From: an uncultured Collinsella sp.
Lineage (GTDB): Bacteria; Actinomycetota; Coriobacteriia; Coriobacteriales; Coriobacteriaceae
Length of the DNA stretch: 46,982 bases
Direction of reading: 5' to 3'
Assembly: GCA_958423535.1 (NCBI GenBank)
Contig: CATZRJ010000009.1
Span: forward strand, 1 to 46,982
Positions 6,994 to 13,880 of the stretch are shown here, piece by piece. Position 1 is the first letter of the stretch; every line of letters starts with the position of its first letter. Both the position numbers and the translations under genes were made by a program. The notes below the pieces were generated by a model. That model worked only from the letters and a program-made list of their open reading frames with translations, had not been told where the DNA came from and ran no database searches.

Positions 6994-7058
6994 AAACCGT
7001 CACAACATTCGATGAAAATCTCGAAAACGAGGAAAAACGTCGAATGTTGTGACGGTTT
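6994..7058. repeat. Perfect 19-bp inverted repeat with structured loop
   Basis: AAACCGTCACAACATTCGA (6994-7012) and its exact complement (7040-7058) flank a 27-nt loop that itself contains CTCG-AAAA-CGAG. It lies between the divergent MFS and membrane-protein genes and differs in sequence from the neighbouring palindrome. Confidence 0.75.
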
Positions 7059-7144
7059 TCGTGTCCGGCGCGGGTGAGCTTCGGTGCCGTCTGGGGGTAT
7101 AAGACTAGCGAGTGTTTATTTGCGAGGCCTAAGGGGCGCCCCGT

Positions 7145-8014
7145 ATGGATATCGATAACTTTGAATGGTGGTATAGCGAGGGCGAGGCTCCGGACGAGGA
7201 GTGGGACGAGCCCGCGTCGCGTGACGTGTCGAGCGACGAGGACGAGACCGGCAACGATGCCGCTGTCGAGCCTGATGCCGCCTCCGATGCCGCCGAGCCC
7301 CTGACCTTTGAGCAGGCTTGGGCCCAAGCCGAGGCCGATGAGGCTAAGGCCGATGCCACGGCCACACTCGGTGAGCCGGCGGACATGTCCATCTCGCCGG
7401 CAAAGATCCCGCAGCCGCGTCACACCATCGACCCCGACAGCACGGCATCCTTCAGCATTCTCGACGTGCCCGCGCAAGGCGCCCAGGCGCCTGCGCCCAC
7501 ACATCGCCCCGACCTGGCTCGTGAGGAAGACGCGGGCCGCCGTTCTCCGCTCGGCCCCATCCTTATCGCCTTCATGGCCGGCGTTATCGCATGCTCGGTA
7601 ATTGGAAACGTCTGGAGCCATGTTGAACAACAGCGAAAAGACGCCGCCAAGGTCGAGATGTCTATCGAGCAATCGCTCGGCCGCACGCGCTCGGTACATG
7701 TGTCGGTCGAGGTCAAGGACGGCGCGACGTGGGACACCGCGCGCGGCGACAGCCAAATGCTCATCTACATCGTGGGGCGCACGCTCAAAGGGCAGACGAT
7801 TGACGAGTATCAATACGTCAATTCCGCTGGTGACGGCATCGAACTTAAGCCCGGCGACTACGAGCTCACCGTCGATGAACCGCCCGTCGCCACCGACGGC
7901 ACGCGCTTCCGTGCCTCAAAGCGCATGGTCCCCGTGAGCTTTAACTCACAGGCGCCCGACACGGTCGACACCACACCGCAGGGCGGGTTCGACCTTTACG
8001 TGGATACCCAGTAG
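7145..8014 (+). CDS. One-pass membrane protein of unknown function
   Basis: A 289-residue protein I do not recognise. The first 130 residues are very acidic, rich in Asp, Glu and Ala, and probably disordered in the cytoplasm. One hydrophobic segment (about 135-157, within SPLGPILIAFMAGVIAC) follows a GRRS positive patch, so the remaining 130 residues should face outside. The outer domain has alternating polar and hydrophobic strands (VHVSVEVKDG, YELTVDEPPV) suggesting a beta fold. The start at ATG 7145 has AAGGGG upstream. It is a single-gene unit between a hairpin and the epimerase-like gene. A role at the cell surface or in envelope signalling is possible but unsupported. Confidence 0.7.
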   Translation: MDIDNFEWWYSEGEAPDEEWDEPASRDVSSDEDETGNDAAVEPDAASDAAEPLTFEQAWAQAEADEAKADATATLGEPADMSISPAKIPQPRHTIDPDSTASFSILDVPAQGAQAPAPTHRPDLAREEDAGRRSPLGPILIAFMAGVIACSVIGNVWSHVEQQRKDAAKVEMSIEQSLGRTRSVHVSVEVKDGATWDTARGDSQMLIYIVGRTLKGQTIDEYQYVNSAGDGIELKPGDYELTVDEPPVATDGTRFRASKRMVPVSFNSQAPDTVDTTPQGGFDLYVDTQ

Positions 8015-8084
8015 GCACTCGCCGCTCATTCCGCTATGGCTACTCAATAATCGCCTGCCGTCCCGTCCCGCCGCCAAGAGTGGG

Positions 8085-8107
8085 ACAATAGCCCTCGACA
8101 CTATTGT
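8085..8107 (+). promoter_or_regulatory. Small inverted repeat before the epimerase-like gene
   Basis: ACAATAG (8085-8091) and CTATTGT (8101-8107) form a 7-bp inverted repeat about 20 nt before ATG 8128. It could be an operator or overlap a -10 element; nothing else supports it. Confidence 0.25.
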
Positions 8108-8127
8108 TTACTTTTGGAGGAAGTAGC

Positions 8128-9021
8128 ATGTCTACTGTCACTACCATCAAGCGCGGCGGCCTCACCGCGGCCATCGATTCCATGGGTGCCCAGCTCACGA
8201 GCCTTGCCCTCAACGGCAACGAGTATCTGTGGCAGGGCGACCCCGCCTTTTGGGGCAAGCACGCGCCCATCCTGTTCCCCATTGTGGGCTCGCTGCGCAA
8301 CAACACGGCAACGTCTGCGGCCGGCATCTGCGAGATGCCGCGCCACGGACTCGCGCGCATTGTCGAGCACAAGCTGGTCGAGGTTTCGGAGGACGGCTCC
8401 TCGGTAACGTACGAGATCACCGATACACCCGAGTCGCTCAAGGCGTTCCCGTTCCACTTTAAGCTCAACATGACCTATGCCTTGACCGGCGACGCCACCC
8501 TCACGCAGACCTTTGCCGTCACCAACACCGGCGACGTGGACCTGCCGTTCTCGGTGGGCGGCCACCCCGCATTTAACGTGCCCGCCCCCGGTGCCGAGGA
8601 CGAGGCGTTCGAGGATTACGAGCTGGCGTTTACCGAGGCTTGGACCAACGAGGCTCCCATCATCACGCCCGACGGTCTTATGACGTTCGAGGGTAGCTAC
8701 AAGGCTCCCGATAACTCGGACGTGCTGCCCATCACGCACCGCAGCTTCGATAACGATGCCATCATGTTCACCGATACTCCGGGTTCCACGCTCACACTGC
8801 GCGGCCGCAAGTCGGGCCACGGCGTCAAGATCGACTTTGAGGGCTTTAAGTACATTGGCGTGTGGTCTGCCGCCAACGACGCTCCGTTTGTGGCGCTCGA
8901 GCCCTGGACCGGTCATACCACCATGGACACCGAGGACGATGTCTTTGAGCACAAGGTCAACACCATCACCTTGGCTCCCGGCGCTACCGATAAACGTAGC
9001 TTTAGCGTCACCTTGTTCTAG
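8128..9021 (+). CDS. Aldose 1-epimerase family protein (LacX-like)
   Basis: A 297-residue protein of the galactose-mutarotase fold. Marks are the N-terminal strand pair with GAQLTSLALNGNEYLWQGD, the LFPIVGSLRNN loop, PRHGLARI with the conserved His, and GGHPAFNVP with the second His; EPWTGH lies near the C-terminus. Family members interconvert sugar anomers; this LacX-like branch has poorly known substrates. I start it at ATG 8128 because GGAGGAAG lies 5-6 nt upstream, rather than at the earlier in-frame ATG 8104. It stands alone and its stop codon is followed immediately by copy 2 of the structured element. Confidence 0.85.
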   Translation: MSTVTTIKRGGLTAAIDSMGAQLTSLALNGNEYLWQGDPAFWGKHAPILFPIVGSLRNNTATSAAGICEMPRHGLARIVEHKLVEVSEDGSSVTYEITDTPESLKAFPFHFKLNMTYALTGDATLTQTFAVTNTGDVDLPFSVGGHPAFNVPAPGAEDEAFEDYELAFTEAWTNEAPIITPDGLMTFEGSYKAPDNSDVLPITHRSFDNDAIMFTDTPGSTLTLRGRKSGHGVKIDFEGFKYIGVWSAANDAPFVALEPWTGHTTMDTEDDVFEHKVNTITLAPGATDKRSFSVTLF

Positions 9022-9193
9022 AGGTTCCGCCGTTCTGACGAACGGCGGGCCGGTCGACGCTGCGCGCCACCCAGAGCGACAATTTGTCATTCAAAAGGCA
9101 AGGCATGACCAGAAGGTCTATGCCTTGCCTTTTTCATGCCAACTTGTTCGCTCTGGACGTCGCTCGCCGGCATTGCCAAAACATCGACGTCCC
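9022..9193 (+). repeat. Structured dispersed element, copy 2 of 4
   Basis: The element begins directly after the stop codon of the epimerase-like gene. P1 is CCGCCGTTC/GAACGGCGG (9027-9035/9040-9048, loop TGAC); linker TCGACGCTG at 9054-9062; P2 CCAGAGCG/CGCTCTGG (9071-9078/9149-9156); ACAA/TTGT (9079-9082/9144-9147) with bulged T9148. P4 is a 14-bp stem topped by GACC-AGAA-GGTC with one bulged T9119 (9093-9133). P4 ends in a T-run, so it could also terminate transcription. It is nearly identical to copy 3 from the linker onward (six differences in about 137 nt by hand count). The rest of the gap to 9301 holds no gene and no clear promoter. Confidence 0.8.
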
Positions 9194-9301
9194 CAATGAC
9201 TACCGTGTGTCTATTAATTTTTCGAGCTTGTGCTGCGCTGCTGGTCGCTGGCGTATATCCTGTTAACTCGTCAGCATACGATTCAACAGGGAAGGCAGAT
9301 T

Positions 9302-10228
9302 ATGCATTCTCCCCATCAACGCGACGCGCATCCACAGCCGGTATGCAGCCGTCGCATCTTTTTGGGTAGCGCTCTCGCTGCGAGCGCTTCTGTCGTCGCC
9401 GGCGCACTTGCCGGTTGCCAGCGTCCCTCCACGCTGGAAGTAGTTCAGCCCACGACGGGCGGCGGTCGCGACGACCTGTCCGATTCCGTGATCGGCAAGG
9501 ACAAGATCCGTATCGGCATGGAGGCGGCCTACGCCCCGTACAACTGGCAGGTCTCCGAAGCCAGCGAGTACACCATCCCCATCGACAACGTGCAGGGCGC
9601 CTATGCCGATGGTTACGACGTGCAGATTGCCAAGATCGTCTGCAAGGCCCTCGGCGGCGAGCCCGTTGCCGTCAAACAGAGCTTCTCGGGCCTTATCGAC
9701 TCGCTCAACAACGGCCAGATTGACCTCATCATCGCCGGTATGAGCGCCACGCCCGAGCGCGAGGAGTCTGTCGGCTTTTCCGACCCGTACTTTATCGGTT
9801 ACTTTGGCCTGTTCGTAAAAGAGGGCTCGCCCTACCAAAACGCGACCAAGCTCAGCGACTTTAGCGGCGCTACGGTCCTCGGCCAAAAGGACACCATGCT
9901 CGATACTGTCATCGACGAGATTCCGGGCGTTGTGCACAAAAACCCGGTCGACTCCGTCCCCACGGTGTTCTCGAACCTGCTGCAGGGCACGTGCGACGCC
10001 GTGACCTACAACACCGAGAACGAGAAGGGCTATATGGCCCAAAACCCGGGCATCGTCCCCATTCATTTTGCCGAGGGCGAGGGCTTTAAGCAGGAGGTCG
10101 CGGCAAACGTCGGCTGCCGCAAGGGCTCGGACAAGCTCCTTAAGCTCATCGACAAGACACTCAAGGGCATTAGCCAAGAGGAGCGCGACCAAATGTGGGA
10201 CGCGTGCCTCGACCGCCAGCCGGCATAG
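9302..10228 (+). CDS. Polar amino-acid ABC transporter, substrate-binding lipoprotein
   Basis: A 308-residue family 3 extracellular solute-binding protein. The N-terminus reads SRRIFLGS (Arg17-Arg18), then a hydrophobic stretch, then the lipobox LAGC with Cys39, so it looks like a Tat-exported lipoprotein. The binding-protein core shows IRIGMEAAYAPYNW, DGYDVQIAKIVCKALGG, DLIIAGMSATPEREE and FSDPYF, all typical of cystine, glutamine or arginine binders. The start at ATG 9302 has GGGAAGG upstream. It is the first gene of a three-gene importer operon (permease starts 9 nt after its stop). The exact ligand cannot be read from the sequence. Confidence 0.9.
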   Translation: MHSPHQRDAHPQPVCSRRIFLGSALAASASVVAGALAGCQRPSTLEVVQPTTGGGRDDLSDSVIGKDKIRIGMEAAYAPYNWQVSEASEYTIPIDNVQGAYADGYDVQIAKIVCKALGGEPVAVKQSFSGLIDSLNNGQIDLIIAGMSATPEREESVGFSDPYFIGYFGLFVKEGSPYQNATKLSDFSGATVLGQKDTMLDTVIDEIPGVVHKNPVDSVPTVFSNLLQGTCDAVTYNTENEKGYMAQNPGIVPIHFAEGEGFKQEVAANVGCRKGSDKLLKLIDKTLKGISQEERDQMWDACLDRQPA

Positions 10229-10237
10229 GGAGGCAGC

Positions 10238-11386
10238 ATGAAAACCATCAATCGTCTGGCCTCCTTTATCAAGGCCGACCACCGTTATGTGTACCTGGGC
10301 ACGAGCGTTATCGCGGCGCTCGGCCTGGCGTTTAGCCAGCGCAACCCCACACCGCTGAGCTTCTTGGCTCCCACGGGCGTGTTTCAAGATTGCCTTTGGG
10401 CAATCCTGTGGGCGTGGCTCGTCGTGTCGGCGGCGGCGCTGGTCACCAAGCTTATGCACTGGAGCGACTATCGCGAAAAATCGCCGTTCGCATCTGAGCG
10501 TTTCCGTCGTGGAGCACGCTTAGGCAGCTACGTCGTGGTCGCCATCGCGGCAGTTTTCTTTATCGACCGCTGCGTCATGTCGTTTATCGATCTGGTGCAG
10601 GTGAGCATTGTCTCGGATTCCAACCCCAGCGACTTTTTGTCGAGCCTGGTCTACATGACCTACAAGAGCGGCGACTTCTTCATTCGCGGTATCGAGATCA
10701 CCATCGCGCTTGCCACCTTCGGCACCGTCATCGCATTCTTCCTGGCGCTGCTCTTTGTGTTCCTGCGTATTCAGACCTTCGACCGCGTGGACAACGACCT
10801 GGTGCGCTTCTTTAAGAGTATCGGCCGCGGCTTTGCGACGATCTACTCCACCATCGTGCGCGGCACGCCCATGATGGTCCAGGGTCTGCTCATCTATTAC
10901 GCGGGCTTCACCGTTTTGCGCGGCATGGGCTTCGAGACCGCTCAGGCCAACCAGATTTGGAGTACCTTCACCGCCGGCCTCGTTACCATCTCGCTCAACT
11001 CCACCGCCTACATGATGGAGGTCCTGCGCGGCGGCATCGAGTCCATCGATCCCGGCCAGGCCGAGGCAGCACGCTCGCTGGGCCTGTCGCAGTGGCAAGC
11101 CATGCGCAAAGTCGTGTTCCCCCAGGGCATTAAAAACGCGATTCCGGCGCTCACCAACGAGCTCATCATCAACATCAAGGATTCGTCGGTGCTCTCGGTC
11201 ATCGGCGTGTTCGACCTTATGTACGCCACCACCACCGTCGCCGGCGTGTACTACCGCCAGATGGAGGTCTACTGCGTGGCGCTCGTGGTCTACCTGATCC
11301 TGACGCTCGTGGCGAGCCGCCTGCTCGAGGCCTTTGGCAAAAAGCTCGGCGCCGAGGCTCCGGTCACGCTGCCCAGCTCCAACTAG
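10238..11386 (+). CDS. Polar amino-acid ABC transporter, permease
   Basis: A 382-residue permease of the His/Glu/Gln/Arg/opine class. The C-terminal half has the family's helices and the EAA loop EAARSLGLSQWQAMRKVVFP that docks on the ATPase. The N-terminal 140 residues contribute about three extra hydrophobic segments (AALGLAFSQ, DCLWAILWAWLVVSAAALV, VVVAIAAVFFI), so the protein is longer than the usual 220-residue permease. The start at ATG 10238 has GGGAGG upstream. The ATPase gene follows after 22 nt. A single permease would act as a homodimer. Confidence 0.9.
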   Translation: MKTINRLASFIKADHRYVYLGTSVIAALGLAFSQRNPTPLSFLAPTGVFQDCLWAILWAWLVVSAAALVTKLMHWSDYREKSPFASERFRRGARLGSYVVVAIAAVFFIDRCVMSFIDLVQVSIVSDSNPSDFLSSLVYMTYKSGDFFIRGIEITIALATFGTVIAFFLALLFVFLRIQTFDRVDNDLVRFFKSIGRGFATIYSTIVRGTPMMVQGLLIYYAGFTVLRGMGFETAQANQIWSTFTAGLVTISLNSTAYMMEVLRGGIESIDPGQAEAARSLGLSQWQAMRKVVFPQGIKNAIPALTNELIINIKDSSVLSVIGVFDLMYATTTVAGVYYRQMEVYCVALVVYLILTLVASRLLEAFGKKLGAEAPVTLPSSN

Positions 11387-11408
11387 GCTCAAGACGAGGA
11401 GAATCATC

Positions 11409-12194
11409 ATGGCAGATACCGCCATTACCGGCGTTGCGGCCGCCGCACAGACCAATGAGCCGCTCATCCGCGTCGAGGGCCTGCGCAAGAGCTTCGGCTC
11501 GCTCGAGGTGCTCAAGGGCATCGACCTGTCCGTCAATCCCGGCGAGGTCGTCACCATTATCGGCGCCTCGGGCTCGGGCAAGTCGACCTTCCTGCGCTGC
11601 CTCAACCTGCTCGAGACCCCGGACGCGGGCCACATCTGGTTCCATGGCCAGGACCTCACGGCCGAGCGTTGCAACATTAACAAGCTGCGTGAGGACATCG
11701 GCATGGTGTTCCAGGGCTTTAACCTGTTCAACAACATGGACGTGCTCGACAACTGCACACTCGCGCCCGTCACGCTCAAAAAGATGGGCAAGGCCGAGGC
11801 CGAGAAGGTCGCGATGGAGCATCTGACGAGCGTGGGGCTCGAGAAGTTCGCGCACGCCGCCGTGGGTCGCCTGTCCGGCGGCCAAAAGCAGCGCGTTGCC
11901 ATCGCTCGTGCCCTATGCATGAATCCGCAGATCATGCTGTTCGACGAGCCGACCTCCGCACTCGACCCCGAGATCGTGGGAGAGGTGCTCGAGGTCATGC
12001 GCAAGCTCGCTGCCGACGGCATGACCATGGTCGTCGTCACGCACGAGATGGCCTTTGCCCGCACGGTGTCCGACCGCGTGGTCTTTATGGACAAGGGCGT
12101 GGTCCTCGAGGACGCCGCGCCGACGGAGCTCTTCGGCAACCCCAAGCACCAGCGTACCCGCGAGTTCCTCTCGCGTTATCTCGAGGACAAATAG
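11409..12194 (+). CDS. Polar amino-acid ABC transporter, ATP-binding protein
   Basis: A 261-residue cytosolic ATPase that powers the importer. Walker A is GASGSGKST, the Q-loop is MVFQGFNLFNN, the signature is LSGGQKQR, Walker B is IMLFDEPTSALD, and the switch His is in VVVTHEM. These match the GlnQ/HisP class closely. I use ATG 11409 with GAGGAG about 7 nt upstream instead of the earlier open-frame ATG at 11334, which overlaps the permease. It ends the importer operon; an 8-bp hairpin (12218-12242) follows before the peptidase gene, so the dipeptidase may be partly co-transcribed. Confidence 0.93.
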   Translation: MADTAITGVAAAAQTNEPLIRVEGLRKSFGSLEVLKGIDLSVNPGEVVTIIGASGSGKSTFLRCLNLLETPDAGHIWFHGQDLTAERCNINKLREDIGMVFQGFNLFNNMDVLDNCTLAPVTLKKMGKAEAEKVAMEHLTSVGLEKFAHAAVGRLSGGQKQRVAIARALCMNPQIMLFDEPTSALDPEIVGEVLEVMRKLAADGMTMVVVTHEMAFARTVSDRVVFMDKGVVLEDAAPTELFGNPKHQRTREFLSRYLEDK

Positions 12195-12217
12195 CCGACC
12201 GCAAACGCTTACGTGGC

Positions 12218-12242
12218 AGGGCCGCTCCGGTGGGGCGGCCCT
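12218..12242 (+). other. Hairpin in the transporter-peptidase gap
   Basis: AGGGCCGC (12218-12225) pairs exactly with GCGGCCCT (12235-12242). No T-run follows, so it is more likely an mRNA stability or attenuation element than a full terminator. Confidence 0.4.
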
Positions 12243-12266
12243 CGTCATCACAATCGAAAGGATGTC

Positions 12267-13694
12267 ATGGCCGAGGTCTGGCGCTTCTTTGCGCATGAGG
12301 ATGATTTTGCCGATTTGGACGAAGCTGGTGCGTGCGAGCGCCTGGGCCGCGTGCTGTCGTTTCCGACCATTTCGAGCATGGATGCCGAGGCAGTGGACTG
12401 GCAGCCGTTCGACGACCTGCGCGCCTATATGCAGCAGACCTGGCCGCGCGTGTTTGCGACGGGCGAGGTCGAGCTCATCGACCATTCGCTGCTCGTGACG
12501 CTTGCCGGAACCGACCCCGCCCTCAAGCCGGTCATGCTCATGGGCCACATGGACGTGGTTCCCGTGGTGCCGGGCACCGAGACGGACTGGACGCACGATC
12601 CCTTTAGCGGGCACGTGGACGACACCTATATTTGGGGTCGCGGCGCCATCGATATGAAAGACCAGGTTGCGGGCATCCTGGAGGCCGTTGAGTATGCGCT
12701 GGCGCACGGCTGGCAACACGAACGAACCCTGCTGCTGGCCTTTGGCCAGGATGAGGAGACCACGCAGTACGGCGCGGGTGCCATTGGCCGCGCGCTCGAG
12801 GAGCGTGGCGTAGAGCTTGAGTACCTGATCGACGAGGGCGACTATCGTATCGTTGCGGCTGCCGAGTACAGCGCAGGTGAGGGTTGGCTTATGCATGCCG
12901 ATCTTGCCGAGAAGGGCTATGCCGATATCGTGCTCAAGACGAGAAGCGAAGGCGGGCATTCTTCCAACCCCTACGGTGGCACGTCGCTCGAAGTGCTCAG
13001 CCGCGCCATTGTCGCGATCTGCGATATCGAGTGGCCGGCGCGTGTGACCGATTTGCTTGCCGCGCAGCTCGTCGAGCTGGGGCTTTATACCGCAGACGAG
13101 ATTGCTGCCAGCAAGGATGCCATCGTGCGCGACTGCCTCGCCAGCAAAAAGCTGTACCCGCTTGTGACCACCACCTGTGCGCCCACGCAAATCGAAGGCG
13201 GCAGTACCGGTGCCAACGTAATGCCGCAGGATATGTGGGCCAATATCAACTTCCGCATGCTCGAGGGTACGAGCGTGGCCGATGTCGTGGCCTGCTGCCG
13301 CGAGGCCGTTGCCACCGCTGGGCTCGATGGCCGAGTCGAGGTCGAGCTGGGGCCTGGCAGTTCCGAGCCCTCGCCGTCCCCGCGCGTGGGCGGCCCGGGG
13401 CTCGAGGCCGTCCGCGCCATCGCCGCCCGCTATTTCCGTGATCCCAAGGGGACGGAGGAAAACGGATCGCCCGCGGTGGGCCAAGAGCCGATTGGCATCG
13501 TGCCCTCGACCGTGATTGGCGCAACCGATGCCGCCAACTACCAGCGCATTTGCCACGAGTGCATCCGCTTCTCCGCCTTTGTGGTCGACGATGACGAATG
13601 CGACCGCGGCGTCCACGGCACCAACGAGCGCGTCACCCGTCGCGCCTACCTCCAAGGCATCCGCTTTCTCATCGCCCTGCTCCACACGCTCTAG
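12267..13694 (+). CDS. M20 family metallo-dipeptidase
   Basis: A 475-residue zinc peptidase of the M20 carboxypeptidase S/dipeptidase branch. Metal and catalytic motifs are MGHMDVVPV (His and catalytic Asp), GRGAIDMKD (bridging Asp), and FGQDEE (catalytic and metal Glu); the lid dimerisation domain follows with GGHSSNP. It should cleave short peptides in the cytosol, which fits its place after an amino-acid importer. The start at ATG 12267 has GAAAGGA upstream. One oddity: codons at 13441-13468 coincide with the dispersed GGGGACGGAGGAAAA repeat (see 553-590), giving the surface segment PKGTEENGSP. The stop codon abuts a degenerate copy of the TGTGACAAAGGG family. Confidence 0.88.
   Translation: MAEVWRFFAHEDDFADLDEAGACERLGRVLSFPTISSMDAEAVDWQPFDDLRAYMQQTWPRVFATGEVELIDHSLLVTLAGTDPALKPVMLMGHMDVVPVVPGTETDWTHDPFSGHVDDTYIWGRGAIDMKDQVAGILEAVEYALAHGWQHERTLLLAFGQDEETTQYGAGAIGRALEERGVELEYLIDEGDYRIVAAAEYSAGEGWLMHADLAEKGYADIVLKTRSEGGHSSNPYGGTSLEVLSRAIVAICDIEWPARVTDLLAAQLVELGLYTADEIAASKDAIVRDCLASKKLYPLVTTTCAPTQIEGGSTGANVMPQDMWANINFRMLEGTSVADVVACCREAVATAGLDGRVEVELGPGSSEPSPSPRVGGPGLEAVRAIAARYFRDPKGTEENGSPAVGQEPIGIVPSTVIGATDAANYQRICHECIRFSAFVVDDDECDRGVHGTNERVTRRAYLQGIRFLIALLHTL
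13441..13468. repeat. Dispersed repeat inside the M20 peptidase coding sequence
   Basis: ATCCC-AA-GGGGACGGAGGAAAACGGATC-type sequence matches 553-580 in 25 of 28 positions by hand count. In the intergenic copy ATCCC pairs with GGGAT; here the frame runs through the repeat without interruption. Confidence 0.5.
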
Positions 13695-13710
13695 AATGCG
13701 ACAAAGGGGC
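13694..13710. repeat. Half copy of the TGTGACAAAGGG palindrome
   Basis: GAATGCGACAAAGGGG overlaps the last base of the peptidase stop codon and matches one arm of the palindrome family; the other arm is missing. The remaining gap to 13880 holds AT-rich DNA around 13745, a GC-rich hairpin-prone stretch (13828-13860) and no clear promoter. Confidence 0.4.
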
Positions 13711-13868
13711 TGAGCCGATTTCATCGGTAATGAGACGAAAACTGTTATATAAAAAGGCTAAATTATCTTGAGAGACATATGCTGGGGTTGGTATTCCTTG
13801 AACGACTGCGGGCATGTGCCAGACTGTCTCGGCCCCCGGGGAGCGCCCGGGCGGGTCGCCGTGTGACT

Positions 13869-13875
13869 GGGGAGG
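13869..13875 (+). promoter_or_regulatory. Ribosome binding site that sets the adhesin start
   Basis: GGGGAGG lies 5 nt before ATG 13881 and is the only strong site near the 5' end of the giant gene. ATG 13779 has only a weak GAGAG, and ATG 13992 only a weak GGTGG. This choice places the G9 tract inside the coding sequence. Confidence 0.65.
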
Positions 13876-13880
13876 AAATT

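Noticed and set aside
10520..13724. Two long minus-strand frames opposite the ABC transporter and M20 genes
   Set aside because: The plus strand encodes complete, recognisable proteins with all motifs; the antisense frames are codon-bias shadows.
13779..13880. Adhesin start at ATG 13779
   Set aside because: Only a weak GAGAG lies upstream and the extra 34 codons cross a GC-rich hairpin-prone leader; ATG 13881 has a far better site.
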